DNA from: JBBRDU01 sp038230335
GTDB taxonomy: Bacteria > Verrucomicrobiota > Verrucomicrobiia > Chthoniobacterales > UBA10450
NCBI GenBank assembly: GCA_038230335.1
Contig: JBBRNL010000001.1
Coordinates: forward strand, 310,001 to 374,000
Length of the DNA stretch: 64,000 nt
Direction: 5' to 3'
How positions within the stretch are numbered: position 1 is the first letter of the stretch; each line of letters starts with the position of its first letter. The notes beneath the pieces were generated by a model. The model ran no database searches, was not told where the DNA came from, and saw nothing but the letters and a program-made list of their open reading frames with translations. Shown here one piece after another: positions 8,123 through 16,666 of this stretch. The position numbers were made by a program, and so were the translations under genes.

Positions 8123-10126
8123 ATGAGCGGCTTCTTCGAGGAAGTGCAGCGGCGAAAAGTGTATCGCGTGGCGGCTGCTTACGTCATCGCCGGCGGCGGC
8201 ATGATCCAACTGGCTTCCGCCGCATTCCCCGCCTGGGAATTGCCCAACTGGGCGTTGCGCCTCGTCATCGTACTTTTGCTGATCGGTTTTCCGATCGCCC
8301 TCATCCTCGCCTGGGCCTTCGATGTCACTCCTGCGGGCATTAAAGTGACTCCGCCAACGGTTGTCACCGGAGGGGCTTTGCGCCGCAATCTGATCATGCT
8401 GATCGCAACCGGCATCGTTGTTTCGGCCGCCGCCGGATTTTTCCTATTGCCGCACGCTTTTGCGCACAGGGTCGATAAATCGATTGCGGTGCTCCCTTTT
8501 GAGAGTTTGAGCGATGACAAGGAGAACGCTTATTTCGCGGACGGCGTGCAGGACGATATCCTGACCAACTTGTCGAAGATCGGTGACCTCAAGGTCATTT
8601 CGCGAACGTCGGTCATGTCGTATCGGGGGCAGACGCGCAATGTCCGCGACATAGGCAAAGCGCTGGGAGTAGCAACCATCCTGGAGGGCAGTGTGCGCCG
8701 CTCTGGCAACAAGGTGCGTGTGAACGTGCAGCTGATCGACGCCACCAACGACCGTCATCTATGGGCGGAAGACTACGACGGCGACCTGACTGACGTGTTC
8801 AAGATTCAAACCGACCTCGCCCATAAGATTGCCGATGCGCTTGAGGCCAAACTTTCGCCGAGTGAGAAAGATCACTTGGAACGGCGGCCGACCGGGAATG
8901 ACGAAGCCTATCGAGCGTATCAGCGGGCGCACGATGTGCAGAGCGCCTATGAAGACCTGGACCGGTTAAAACAGGGCGAGCAAATGTATGAGAAGGCCAC
9001 TCAGCTGGACCCCGGATTTGCCCTGGCCTTGGCCCGGTATTCGCAGTTGGAGAGCTGGATCGTGCACACCTTTGAGCGAACGCCGGCGCGCCGCGAAAAA
9101 GCCCGTTCCCTAGCCGAGCGCGCCATAAAATTACAGCCGGATTTACCGGAGGCGCACCTCGCGCTCGGCTTCGTCCATTATTATATCGATAACAATTTCG
9201 ACGAAGCCGCCCGGGAATTTGAAATTGCCCAGCGCGGTTTACCTAACGAATCAGAGGCTTATCTGGCCCTCGGCGCGATTCAGCGCCGCCAGGGAAAATG
9301 GGTCGAGTCCAATGCCAGTCTGGAGAAGGCGGCGGATTTGAATCCCAAAGAGACCTTTGCCATGCAAAACCTGGCCATCAATTACGAGATGCAACGAAAC
9401 TTCAACGCCGCCAATAAAACGATCGATCGCGCTCTCGCGGTCAACCCAAGAGGAGTCAGCCTTTTGGGGATCAAGGCAAAGCTCGCCCTTGAGGAGAAAG
9501 GCGACTTCGGCGTGGCGGAGAAACTTCTGTCCGAAATCGATGCCATTCCGCAAAGCCCCGAGGTTCATGCCCAGTTGGTGGAGGGGCGCTTCACGCTCCT
9601 TTTGCTTCTCAGAAAATTCGAGGAAGCGGCGCGCGAAGTGGGAAGCCTGTCCGACGCCGCGATTTCGGGCTTCCCCGGAGCACTATGCTCCAAATACACC
9701 AGCATCGGCATCCTCAAGAAGGCCTTGCACGATGAAGAGGGAGCGCGCCAGTTTTTCGTGAAGGCCAGGGCTTTTGCCGAAAATGAAATCAAACAAGACC
9801 CCAACGACGCGCCCGCGCACGCGCGTTTGGCGGAAGCGCTGGCGTGGCTATCGGAAAAGGACGCGGCCCTCAAGGAAATCACGCTCGCCAAAGAGTTGCT
9901 GCCTGAAAGCAAAGATGCTTTTGGCGGGCCCGAGATCACAGTGACGGAGGCGGAGATTCACGCCATCCTGAAAGACGCGGCGGGAGCTGTCCCAATTCTC
10001 GATGGGCTTTTACAACGGCCCAGTACCGTCACGGTGGCGATGTTAAAGCTAAATCCGATTTGGGATTCGATCCGGAGCGATCCGCGCTTTGCGGCCTTGC
10101 TCGAAAAGTACGGAGCGAAACCCTAG
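8123..10126 (+). CDS. TPR membrane protein with FlgO/TolB-like domain
   Basis: A 667-aa protein of the type often labelled adenylate cyclase-like TPR protein, but with no cyclase catalytic domain. Starting at ATG 8123 (MSGFFEEVQRRKVYRVAAAY), it has two or three membrane helices in the first 115 residues. Then comes the FlgO/TolB-N-like domain (KSIAVLPFESLSDDKENAYF, GVQDDILTNLSKI, ILEGSVRRSGNKVRVNVQL), and about 400 residues of tetratricopeptide repeats. The N-terminal part usually follows a DNA-binding or serine kinase domain in relatives; here there is none. Probably a membrane scaffold; function unknown. Confidence 0.8.
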   Translation: MSGFFEEVQRRKVYRVAAAYVIAGGGMIQLASAAFPAWELPNWALRLVIVLLLIGFPIALILAWAFDVTPAGIKVTPPTVVTGGALRRNLIMLIATGIVVSAAAGFFLLPHAFAHRVDKSIAVLPFESLSDDKENAYFADGVQDDILTNLSKIGDLKVISRTSVMSYRGQTRNVRDIGKALGVATILEGSVRRSGNKVRVNVQLIDATNDRHLWAEDYDGDLTDVFKIQTDLAHKIADALEAKLSPSEKDHLERRPTGNDEAYRAYQRAHDVQSAYEDLDRLKQGEQMYEKATQLDPGFALALARYSQLESWIVHTFERTPARREKARSLAERAIKLQPDLPEAHLALGFVHYYIDNNFDEAAREFEIAQRGLPNESEAYLALGAIQRRQGKWVESNASLEKAADLNPKETFAMQNLAINYEMQRNFNAANKTIDRALAVNPRGVSLLGIKAKLALEEKGDFGVAEKLLSEIDAIPQSPEVHAQLVEGRFTLLLLLRKFEEAAREVGSLSDAAISGFPGALCSKYTSIGILKKALHDEEGARQFFVKARAFAENEIKQDPNDAPAHARLAEALAWLSEKDAALKEITLAKELLPESKDAFGGPEITVTEAEIHAILKDAAGAVPILDGLLQRPSTVTVAMLKLNPIWDSIRSDPRFAALLEKYGAKP

Positions 10127-10371
10127 CGTTCTGAAATCTTGGCGGAAGCTGTCCATGGCAGGCCCATGCCTTGCCCTCCTGAAATTGCTTGATCAACCTC
10201 GCGCGTCGTCGAGCAGCCTCCGTTGTTTTCGCGAATAGGCACGCAGCCGAAGGCGTCTACACGAATTACAGGCCCGGCCGTTTTGTCTTCCGCTTGATGG
10301 GCGGATGGATCGATGATTGCATACGGCCGTTCGCGTCGGCACGCTGGCCTTCACGGAATATGCATACGCCA

Positions 10372-11139
10372 ATGAAGATCAGTCCGATCGTTTTCGCGAT
10401 TCTTCTGGCCGTGTCGTCGGTCTCAGGCCAATGGGTCGAGCAATCGTCGCAGAGCGCCAGTTCTCCGGTGGCCGGTCTGCTTTATCGGACCGTCCGGCTC
10501 GAGGATGCGGCCAGTGGCGAGGTGGCTACAGTGGAACTCGCCGTTTTTCCGGTGAAGTCGAACTTGTCGCTGCGCGTGGTTGATAACCCGGGCGGTTCGG
10601 CCGATTTGGCTGAAGCGATGCCATCGGCGGGCTGTCTGGCCGGCGTGAATGGCGGTTATTTTGATCCTGCTTTTGCCCCGCTCGGATTGCGTGTAATTGA
10701 TGGGAAAGTCGTTAGGCCATTGATCCGGGCGCGCTTAATGACGGGCGTGCTGCTCTCGGCGCCCGGGATTACCCAGATTCTTCGCGTCGGTGAATATTCG
10801 GCTCGCCGCAAGGCAACCGGCGCGCTGCAATGCGGCCCGTTGCTCGTCGATGGGGGTCGTCCCGTGCCGGGCCTCGACCGGACGCGCCTGGCCCGAAGAA
10901 CCTTTGCCGCGGTGGCGGGAGATCGCGCAGCTCTGGGCGTTTGCTCGGAAAGTTCATTGGCTGGTGTGGCCGGGATCCTGTCCACCGTGCAGCTGGCTGA
11001 TGGGGTAAAGGTCAATCGCGCGCTCAACCTCGATGGAGGTTCTTCCAGCGCCTTTTGGTTCAAACGTTCTGACGCCCGCCCCGTGTCGATTTCAGAAATG
11101 AAAAACGTGCGCGACTTCATCGGCATCGCGCCGCGCTAA
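10372..11139 (+). CDS. secreted phosphodiester glycosidase (NAGPA/DUF2233) family protein
   Basis: A 255-aa exported protein. From ATG 10372 it has a clear signal peptide (KISPIVFAILLAVSSVSGQ). It carries the phosphodiester glycosidase family hallmarks GVNGGYFD near residue 90 and NLDGGSSSAFW near the C-terminus. The family includes the uncovering enzyme of mannose-6-phosphate tags and many bacterial cell-envelope enzymes of unknown substrate. In-frame start codons further upstream would add about 60 residues that look non-coding. The 245 bp before it contain nothing else recognisable. Confidence 0.82.
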   Translation: MKISPIVFAILLAVSSVSGQWVEQSSQSASSPVAGLLYRTVRLEDAASGEVATVELAVFPVKSNLSLRVVDNPGGSADLAEAMPSAGCLAGVNGGYFDPAFAPLGLRVIDGKVVRPLIRARLMTGVLLSAPGITQILRVGEYSARRKATGALQCGPLLVDGGRPVPGLDRTRLARRTFAAVAGDRAALGVCSESSLAGVAGILSTVQLADGVKVNRALNLDGGSSSAFWFKRSDARPVSISEMKNVRDFIGIAPR

Positions 11140-11193
11140 TTGCCAGAACTGTAGCGACGGTCCCACCTCGCCGACAGTTCATACGCAAAGTGT

Positions 11194-11250
11194 GTCATCC
11201 TGAGCCGGCGCAGACGGCGAAGGATCTCACCTTCAGCGCGAGCGTCACGC
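11194..11250. repeat. GTCATCCTGA...GGATCTC dispersed repeat, copy 1
   Basis: Carries GTCATCCTGAGCC, CGCAGACGGCGAAGGATCTC and CAGCGCGAGCGTCA in order. Related copies lie at 16379-16416 (inverted), 16462-16500, 49411-49468 and 49501-49537 (inverted). All are intergenic. Confidence 0.75.
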
Positions 11251-11358
11251 AAGGGAAGTTTGGGTGAGCCACAGCTTGAATGGGGATCCGCGAAAAAAGT
11301 CCGGGGCATAGCCGGCGTTGTTTGAATCGAAATCGGGTGCCTGTAAGATCCTTTATCT

Positions 11359-12123
11359 ATGCGCACCTTTGGCGGGTTCAGATTGGGTGATGAGTTTTTT
11401 TACGGCCAAGTCATCGGGGATGAGGTCCGTGTTTTGAAGAATCCCTACTGGATCAACATTGAGCCAACCGGTGACGTGGTCCGGCTGGATAGGGTCGACA
11501 TCGATGTGCCGGTGGCGCCATCCAAACTGATCGCAGTCGGGCTCAACTACGCCGATCACATTGCCGAGATGAAGCGCACTCCCCTGGGGACACCGCTGCT
11601 CTGGTTCAAGGCGCCCAGCTCATTGCTGGCCCACGGTGGCATGATTCAAATCGCGTTCCCCGAGCATCAAACGGATTTTGAAACGGAGCTCGCCATCGTG
11701 ATCGGGGCGGCCGGCCGGAACATCGAAGTCAGCCGCGCGCATGAGCATATTTTTGGGTACACGGTGGGTCTGGATATCAGCGACCGCGATCTGCAGAAGT
11801 CGGAAAAGCAATTCGCGCGCTGCAAATCGTTCGATACCTACACTCCGATGGGTCCGTTCGTTTACGTCGATGTGGACGTGAGCGACGTCACCTTGGAGCT
11901 TCGCCAAAACGGCGGAATTCGGCAACAGGCGCGGACCAGCCAGATGATCTACTCCGTGGCGGATATCGTATCGTTTGCCAGCCAGTCGCTGACCCTGCTG
12001 GCGGGAGACGTGATTCTCACAGGCACGCCCTCCGGAGTGGGGCCGATTAAGAGCGGCGATGCGCTCGAGGCCCGCATCGCCGATTGGCCGGCTTTGCAGC
12101 TGCGAGTGAGTAATGCTGCCTGA
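11359..12123 (+). CDS. fumarylacetoacetate hydrolase (FAH) family protein
   Basis: A 254-aa FAH-fold enzyme, a family of metal-dependent C-C hydrolases, isomerases and decarboxylases acting on 2-oxo acids in aromatic and sugar-acid breakdown. Seen: KLIAVGLNYADHIAEM, PLLWFKAPSS, then DFETELAIVIG (metal-binding acidic residues), GYTVGLDISDRDLQ, KSFDTYTPMGPF and GDVILTGTPSGVGP. An N-terminal domain of about 55 residues precedes the core, as in 2-hydroxyhepta-2,4-diene-1,7-dioate isomerase-like members. Neighbouring genes do not indicate a pathway. Confidence 0.9.
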   Translation: MRTFGGFRLGDEFFYGQVIGDEVRVLKNPYWINIEPTGDVVRLDRVDIDVPVAPSKLIAVGLNYADHIAEMKRTPLGTPLLWFKAPSSLLAHGGMIQIAFPEHQTDFETELAIVIGAAGRNIEVSRAHEHIFGYTVGLDISDRDLQKSEKQFARCKSFDTYTPMGPFVYVDVDVSDVTLELRQNGGIRQQARTSQMIYSVADIVSFASQSLTLLAGDVILTGTPSGVGPIKSGDALEARIADWPALQLRVSNAA

Positions 12124-12336
12124 TTGTCCCCTGAAACGGCCGAATGCTCGTTTTTTTTCGACTCAAACGGAATTGATGTGCTTCCGCTACATCCCACGGA
12201 CAGAGATCGTTCGAATTGATTATACGACCTTCTCTAAATGAAGCGTCTTTGGATGATAACGAAAATTTTAGCTGGACTCACCGCGAGCCCCTTTGGGATA
12301 AAGATGGGTCCCAGCCAATGAGCTGGTAACTGAATC

Positions 12337-13383
12337 ATGGCCGCACTTATGAAAACACTCCTTACTCTCTGCCTCAGTTTGATCGCCTTGTGCGCATTTG
12401 CGCAGAACCGGCCCGCTGCGCCGCCGCCTCCGCCAAACGCGCCTGCCGCGACCGCCCCTAATCCTGGCGCTCCCACGAATCCCGCTGCGCCCGGTAATCC
12501 AGCTGTCGCCGCACCGGCGGCCCCCGGCGCTGCTATGAATCCAGCCGTCCCGGCCAATCCGGGTGCGCCCATTCCGCCGCCCAGTGCGCCGGGAGCTTCG
12601 GTCGCCCCGGGCGCTCCAGGAGCCCCCGCGCTTCCAGGTGCGAGCGTGAATGCCACCTTGAGTGGCAGTCTGTCGCCTTCGCCTGCCGCGGCCGCTTCGG
12701 CCAGCCCGGCCGCAGCAGCTGCGAGCGGTCCTGCCTTAACCGGCAACTTCTTTATTGATAACTTCCGCAAGGGCGGACCGATCATGTGGCCGATCCTGAT
12801 CGTCTCGATCATCTGCCTTACGGTTGTCATCGAGAGAATCTTCTGGTGGTCGGGCCGTTGGTTCCGGCGCGATCCGAAAAAGATCGAGAAGGTTTTCACC
12901 GCCATCGAAGTGGGTGACGTCGCGGAAGCTTCCCGCCTGTCCCGTGATTCGCGCGATCCGATTTTGCGAATGATGTGGAATGGTCTCAATCACCAGCACG
13001 CGTCCCTGCAGGGCGCCTTGCAGGTGGCGGCCGGCATCGAAATAAAACGAGCGGGCCGATTCCTAGTCGTCATGGATACGCTGGTCACCCTGGCACCGTT
13101 GCTTGGTTTGTTGGGTACAATCACGGGTTTGATTCGGTCGTTCAGCTTTCTCGGCAACGAGGAGATCCAGATCCAGGCGGTTACCGGCGGTATCGCGGAA
13201 GCGCTCATCGCCACGGCTTGCGGTCTCGGCATTGCCATCTTTGCTTTAATTCCGTTTAACTTTTTCACTTCTCGCGTGTCTAACTTGGAGTTCGAGCTGC
13301 AGACTGCTGCCACGAACCTGGAGGTGATGCTGGAAGCGAATTCCAAGGCCAAACATGAAGTGGAAATTACAAGCGCGCGCTGA
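12337..13383 (+). CDS. exbB: MotA/TolQ/ExbB proton channel with signal peptide and Pro/Ala linker
   Basis: ExbB-type subunit of a proton-driven inner-membrane motor powering TonB-dependent uptake; 348 aa, about 110 longer than usual. It starts with a signal peptide (TLLTLCLSLIALCAFAQ), followed by a roughly 115-residue Pro/Ala/Gly-rich stretch. The channel follows: KGGPIMWPILIVSIICLTVVIERI (two halves of the first helix), TLAPLLGLLGTITGLIRSF, and GIAEALIATACGLGIAIFAL. ATG 12349 is an equally plausible start. First gene of an ExbB-ExbD-TonB-ExbD-TonB operon. Confidence 0.9.
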   Translation: MAALMKTLLTLCLSLIALCAFAQNRPAAPPPPPNAPAATAPNPGAPTNPAAPGNPAVAAPAAPGAAMNPAVPANPGAPIPPPSAPGASVAPGAPGAPALPGASVNATLSGSLSPSPAAAASASPAAAAASGPALTGNFFIDNFRKGGPIMWPILIVSIICLTVVIERIFWWSGRWFRRDPKKIEKVFTAIEVGDVAEASRLSRDSRDPILRMMWNGLNHQHASLQGALQVAAGIEIKRAGRFLVVMDTLVTLAPLLGLLGTITGLIRSFSFLGNEEIQIQAVTGGIAEALIATACGLGIAIFALIPFNFFTSRVSNLEFELQTAATNLEVMLEANSKAKHEVEITSAR

Positions 13384-13448
13384 TCGCCCGCGACGTATTG
13401 ATCGTTAATTGAATGGCCCGGGAGTGACTGAAAGCTGAAAGCTGAACG

Positions 13449-13892
13449 ATGAAACTCGGAACGCCTATTCCGCATAAGAAAGCGCGAATCGAGATCATTC
13501 CGTTGATCGACATCATGTTTTTCCTGCTGGCCAGCTTCATCATGGTGAGCTTGAGCCAGGTTCACATGAAGGGCATGAAAGTGCATCTGCCCACGGGGCA
13601 GTCGGGCGAAACGCAATCCAAGAAAGATTATGTCAGTGTCTCCGTGGATGCGGCGGGCAACCCTTATTTCGATAAGACGCAGATGGATTACGACCAGCTT
13701 ACGGCCAAGCTGAAAAGGATTCATGACGAAAATCCTGAGGCGAAAGTCTTCGTTCGCGGTGATAGCGACACGGTTCATGGAAACATCATCCGTGTCCTTG
13801 ATATCCTTAGGTCGGTTGGCTTCTACAAGATTGCTTTTGAAATTAAGAGCGAGGCTCTAAAGGGAGTGCCTCCGGTAGCGGGAGCGCGATAA
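13449..13892 (+). CDS. exbD: biopolymer transport protein ExbD, first copy
   Basis: 147 aa; one N-terminal membrane helix (PLIDIMFFLLASFIMVS) containing the Asp that carries protons, then a periplasmic domain. The DNA for the helix is nearly identical to that of the second exbD at 14530 (including an unbroken stretch of more than 30 bases), pointing to duplication or gene conversion. The following tonB-like gene starts 3 bp after its stop. Confidence 0.93.
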   Translation: MKLGTPIPHKKARIEIIPLIDIMFFLLASFIMVSLSQVHMKGMKVHLPTGQSGETQSKKDYVSVSVDAAGNPYFDKTQMDYDQLTAKLKRIHDENPEAKVFVRGDSDTVHGNIIRVLDILRSVGFYKIAFEIKSEALKGVPPVAGAR

Positions 13893-13895
13893 CAC

Positions 13896-14525
13896 ATGGC
13901 CAAGCCGATTCTTTACCGACCGCCCTCGAAGAACCTCGTCTGGGGCGCCTTTGGTTGTACGACCCTGATATTCGTGGGCGCCGTGGTTGCGGCGATTAAG
14001 CACGAAGCGCCGCCGGTCGATTTAGCCGATATCCCGACTGCCACGGTCGAAGCGACCATGGAGCAGGCGGAAGAGCAGCCGACGCCGCCCCCGGAGGATA
14101 TTCCAATCCCCGAACCTCCTCCGATGCCGCAGGACGTTCCCGAGTTTCACGAGGAAAACACTCCGCCGCCTAAACAGCAAAAACCGACCAAGCCAACTGC
14201 TCCGATCAAGGCCCCACAGGTGGGCGCGGCCCGTCCTGCTGGAACCATGTCCATTTCGGGCGCCAAGGCCCTGGCCATCAGTTCACCGCGGCCCGAATAT
14301 CCGTATGAAGCGAGGTCCCGCCATATTATGGGCAGCGGTGTGTGCGTCGTTTCCGTCGACGTCGGCACGGGCGCAGTCACCGATGCGAGTATGGCGCAGA
14401 GTTTGGGAAATCCGATTTTGGATAATTCAGCGGTGAGCGCTTTCCGGAGATGGCGATTCAAGCCGGGCACTGTCTCCAAAGTGAAGATTCCGATTACGTT
14501 CACCATGTCGGGCGCCTCCTACTAG
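13896..14525 (+). CDS. tonB: TonB family protein, first copy
   Basis: 209 aa. One membrane anchor (residues about 15-32), a Pro/Glu-rich periplasm-spanning region (residues about 55-110), and a C-terminal TonB domain with the family's PEYPYEARSRHIMGSG start and the AFRRWRFKPG signature near the end. Transmits the motion of ExbB/ExbD to outer-membrane receptors. Followed after 4 bp by a second exbD. Confidence 0.92.
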   Translation: MAKPILYRPPSKNLVWGAFGCTTLIFVGAVVAAIKHEAPPVDLADIPTATVEATMEQAEEQPTPPPEDIPIPEPPPMPQDVPEFHEENTPPPKQQKPTKPTAPIKAPQVGAARPAGTMSISGAKALAISSPRPEYPYEARSRHIMGSGVCVVSVDVGTGAVTDASMAQSLGNPILDNSAVSAFRRWRFKPGTVSKVKIPITFTMSGASY

Positions 14526-14529
14526 TTTT

Positions 14530-14952
14530 ATGCGTGTCCATTCACCTCTTCCAAAGAAGCATGCCCGCATTGAGATCATCCCGTTGATCGACATCATGTT
14601 TTTCCTGCTGGCCAGTTTCATCATGGTCAGCCTGAGCCAGACGCACATGAAAGGGATCAAGGTAAACCTGCCTTCCACCCAGGGCGTTCCGCCGTCGACT
14701 GTAAAAGACTTCGTGGGGATCCGAGTTGCGCCTGGCCCTGTCTACTATTTCGATAATGTTTTTACGCCGGACGACCAGGTCATGCCCAAGTTGTTTGCTC
14801 TGCATCAGCAGAACCCCGACATCAAAGTGTCGATCAGTGCGGAGATGATGGCCATGCACGGCGACGTGATCTCCGTTCTGGATAAAGTGCGCACCGTCGG
14901 CATCAAGAAGGTCGGCTACCAGATCCGCGCGGCCCAGAAGATGGGCCAATAA
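14530..14952 (+). CDS. exbD: biopolymer transport protein ExbD, second copy
   Basis: 140 aa, same plan as the first copy: PLIDIMFFLLASFIMVSLSQ membrane segment with the catalytic Asp, then a periplasmic domain that has diverged much more than the helix. Lies between the two TonB genes, so the unit ExbD-TonB appears to be tandemly duplicated. Confidence 0.93.
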   Translation: MRVHSPLPKKHARIEIIPLIDIMFFLLASFIMVSLSQTHMKGIKVNLPSTQGVPPSTVKDFVGIRVAPGPVYYFDNVFTPDDQVMPKLFALHQQNPDIKVSISAEMMAMHGDVISVLDKVRTVGIKKVGYQIRAAQKMGQ

Positions 14953-15069
14953 CGGATCCCGGTTTTCAAAACGCCGTCGACCGATGGCATGCGGCCTTCC
15001 CCCGCTTCGGCCAGTATTTTCGTCCCTAATTTTTCGGCGCCTGGATTGTTCCTCTTGTGAGGAATTATC

Positions 15070-15669
15070 ATGAACCAGGCACAATTATACCGCGCGAGCC
15101 CGAAGTGGCCGTTCGTTACCGCGTTCAGCATTGCTGCGGTGATTCATCTTTCGGCCGTCGCTTTTGCTTCGCGTCATCACGAGACACCGGAATCGTTGCC
15201 GCGTCCGGAGTTTCCTGACGTTGATATCGACGAACCGCAGCCTGATTCCACACCGATTCCGGAACAGGACACTGCTCCAGAATTGTCGCGGCTGACCACC
15301 GAAGATTTTGTCGAGTCGACTCCGCCGCCGCGGCCTCCCAACAAGCGACCGGTCGCGTTCCCCCTGCGGCCGCCGGGCCCCGCCGGACCGGTCGCTCTCC
15401 GTAATGTGAAGGCGAATATGTTGAGCGCACCACGCCCCGAGTACCCGTATGAGGCGCGAAGGCGGCATCTCACAGGAGCTGGTCTGGCCATTGTTTCGGT
15501 TGATCCCGCGAGCGGCGCGGTGGTCGATGTCCAAATGGAACAGAGCACGGGCGAGACGATACTCGATCGTTCAACGGTGAGCGCATTTCGGCGCTGGCGC
15601 TTTAAGAGCGGTACGTCTGCGAAGGTTCACATCCCCGTCATTTTCACCCTCGCCGGGGTATCATTCTAG
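15070..15669 (+). CDS. tonB: TonB family protein, second copy
   Basis: 199 aa with an N-terminal membrane helix, a Pro-rich linker with many acidic residues, and a TonB C-terminal domain (PRPEYPYEARRRHLTGAG and AFRRWRFKSG). About 115 bp separate it from the second exbD. Its stop codon overlaps the stop of the convergent rdgB gene by three bases. Confidence 0.92.
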   Translation: MNQAQLYRASPKWPFVTAFSIAAVIHLSAVAFASRHHETPESLPRPEFPDVDIDEPQPDSTPIPEQDTAPELSRLTTEDFVESTPPPRPPNKRPVAFPLRPPGPAGPVALRNVKANMLSAPRPEYPYEARRRHLTGAGLAIVSVDPASGAVVDVQMEQSTGETILDRSTVSAFRRWRFKSGTSAKVHIPVIFTLAGVSF

Positions 15670-16259
15670 GCGGCGGACAAATGATCGCGTAACGCTTCGA
15701 TCGCGTGGGCGCGATGACTGATCCGATTCTTCGTCTCGGCCGGTAACTCTCCGAAAGTCTCGTCGTAACCCGACGGTTGGAAAATCGGGTCGTAACCGAA
15801 CCCGCCGGTGCCGCGTGGAGGATCGATGATTATCCCCTCCACGACTCCTTCCACCGCATGAATGAATCGTCCGGCCAGGGCCAGCACGATGCTGCATCGA
15901 AATCGTGCCGTGCGCAGGTTGTTTCCGCTCGCGCTTCTGATTTGCAACTCATTCCGTAACTTTTGAATATTCTGTTGGTTCGTTGCTTTGTTGCCGGCGT
16001 AGCGCGCAGAAAAGACGCCGGGCGCTCCGGCCAACGCATCCACTTCCAGTCCCGAATCGTCCGCCATGACAAGGTCGTCGCAGGTTCGGGAGACGGTCAG
16101 TGCTTTGATCCGGGCGTTCTCTATAAAGGTAGCGCCGTCTTCCGCGATCTCGGGGATATCGGGGCGCCCGGAAAGATCGGTCACGCGGAATGAATCCCCC
16201 AACAGCTCCTGAATCTCGCGCGTCTTATGCGCGTTTCGCGTGGCGACGATGAGAGACAT
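15666..16259 (-). CDS. rdgB: non-canonical purine NTP pyrophosphatase (RdgB/HAM1)
   Basis: Cleans ITP, dITP and XTP from the nucleotide pool by hydrolysing them to monophosphates; 197 aa, usual length. Seen: IVATRNAHKTREIQELL at the N-terminus, DGATFIENARIKA, MADDSGLEVDALAGAPGVFSAR and GFGYDPIF. The start at 16259 (MSLIVATRN) matches the family; the frame extends much further upstream, but those codons lie in repeat sequence. Convergent with the second tonB. Confidence 0.93.
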   Translation of the reverse strand: MSLIVATRNAHKTREIQELLGDSFRVTDLSGRPDIPEIAEDGATFIENARIKALTVSRTCDDLVMADDSGLEVDALAGAPGVFSARYAGNKATNQQNIQKLRNELQIRSASGNNLRTARFRCSIVLALAGRFIHAVEGVVEGIIIDPPRGTGGFGYDPIFQPSGYDETFGELPAETKNRISHRAHAIEALRDHLSAA

Positions 16260-16378
16260 CACATCCAACCCTGCCGGTGAGGCGAGATTCTGTCGAGCCG
16301 ACTGTGTCCGCGGCTCCGCACATACACGGCACGGAGCGTGTTGGTGACCAGCCACATCGCGTGACGCCGCCTGAATAG

Positions 16379-16500
16379 GCGAGATCCTTAGCCGTCGTTG
16401 CTGGCTCAGGATGACAAGGCGGCCGGCGAACTCCCGATTGAAAGCGCGCCATTTCTTCTGTTTGTCATCCCGACTCGCGCAGACGAGGAGGGATCTCACA
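16379..16500. repeat. two GTCATCC...GGATCTC repeats in opposite orientation
   Basis: The 407-bp gap between rdgB and leuS (16260-16666) has no supported gene. It contains one repeat pointing left (16379-16416) and one pointing right (16462-16500), about 45 bp apart. The right copy is nearly identical to the inverted copy at 49501-49537. The leuS promoter is presumably in 16501-16666. Confidence 0.7.
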
Positions 16501-16666
16501 ACTCGCGCGAGCGATTACACTGGTCTCGCGTGGTCACGCCCTCGCAGTGGACGAACCCTATACTGTCCCCCCTGGTTTCCCGCGCTGGGGCACACAGAGG
16601 GTAACACTTTTTCTAAACTTCCCGCTTTCCTGCGTTCCTGATCCGCCCACCTTCTCTCTCTGACTC

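Noticed and set aside
12234..12989. Collagen-like Gly/Ala-rich frame on the minus strand
   Set aside because: It is the complement of the Pro/Ala-coding part of the first exbB; the repeats arise from codon composition.
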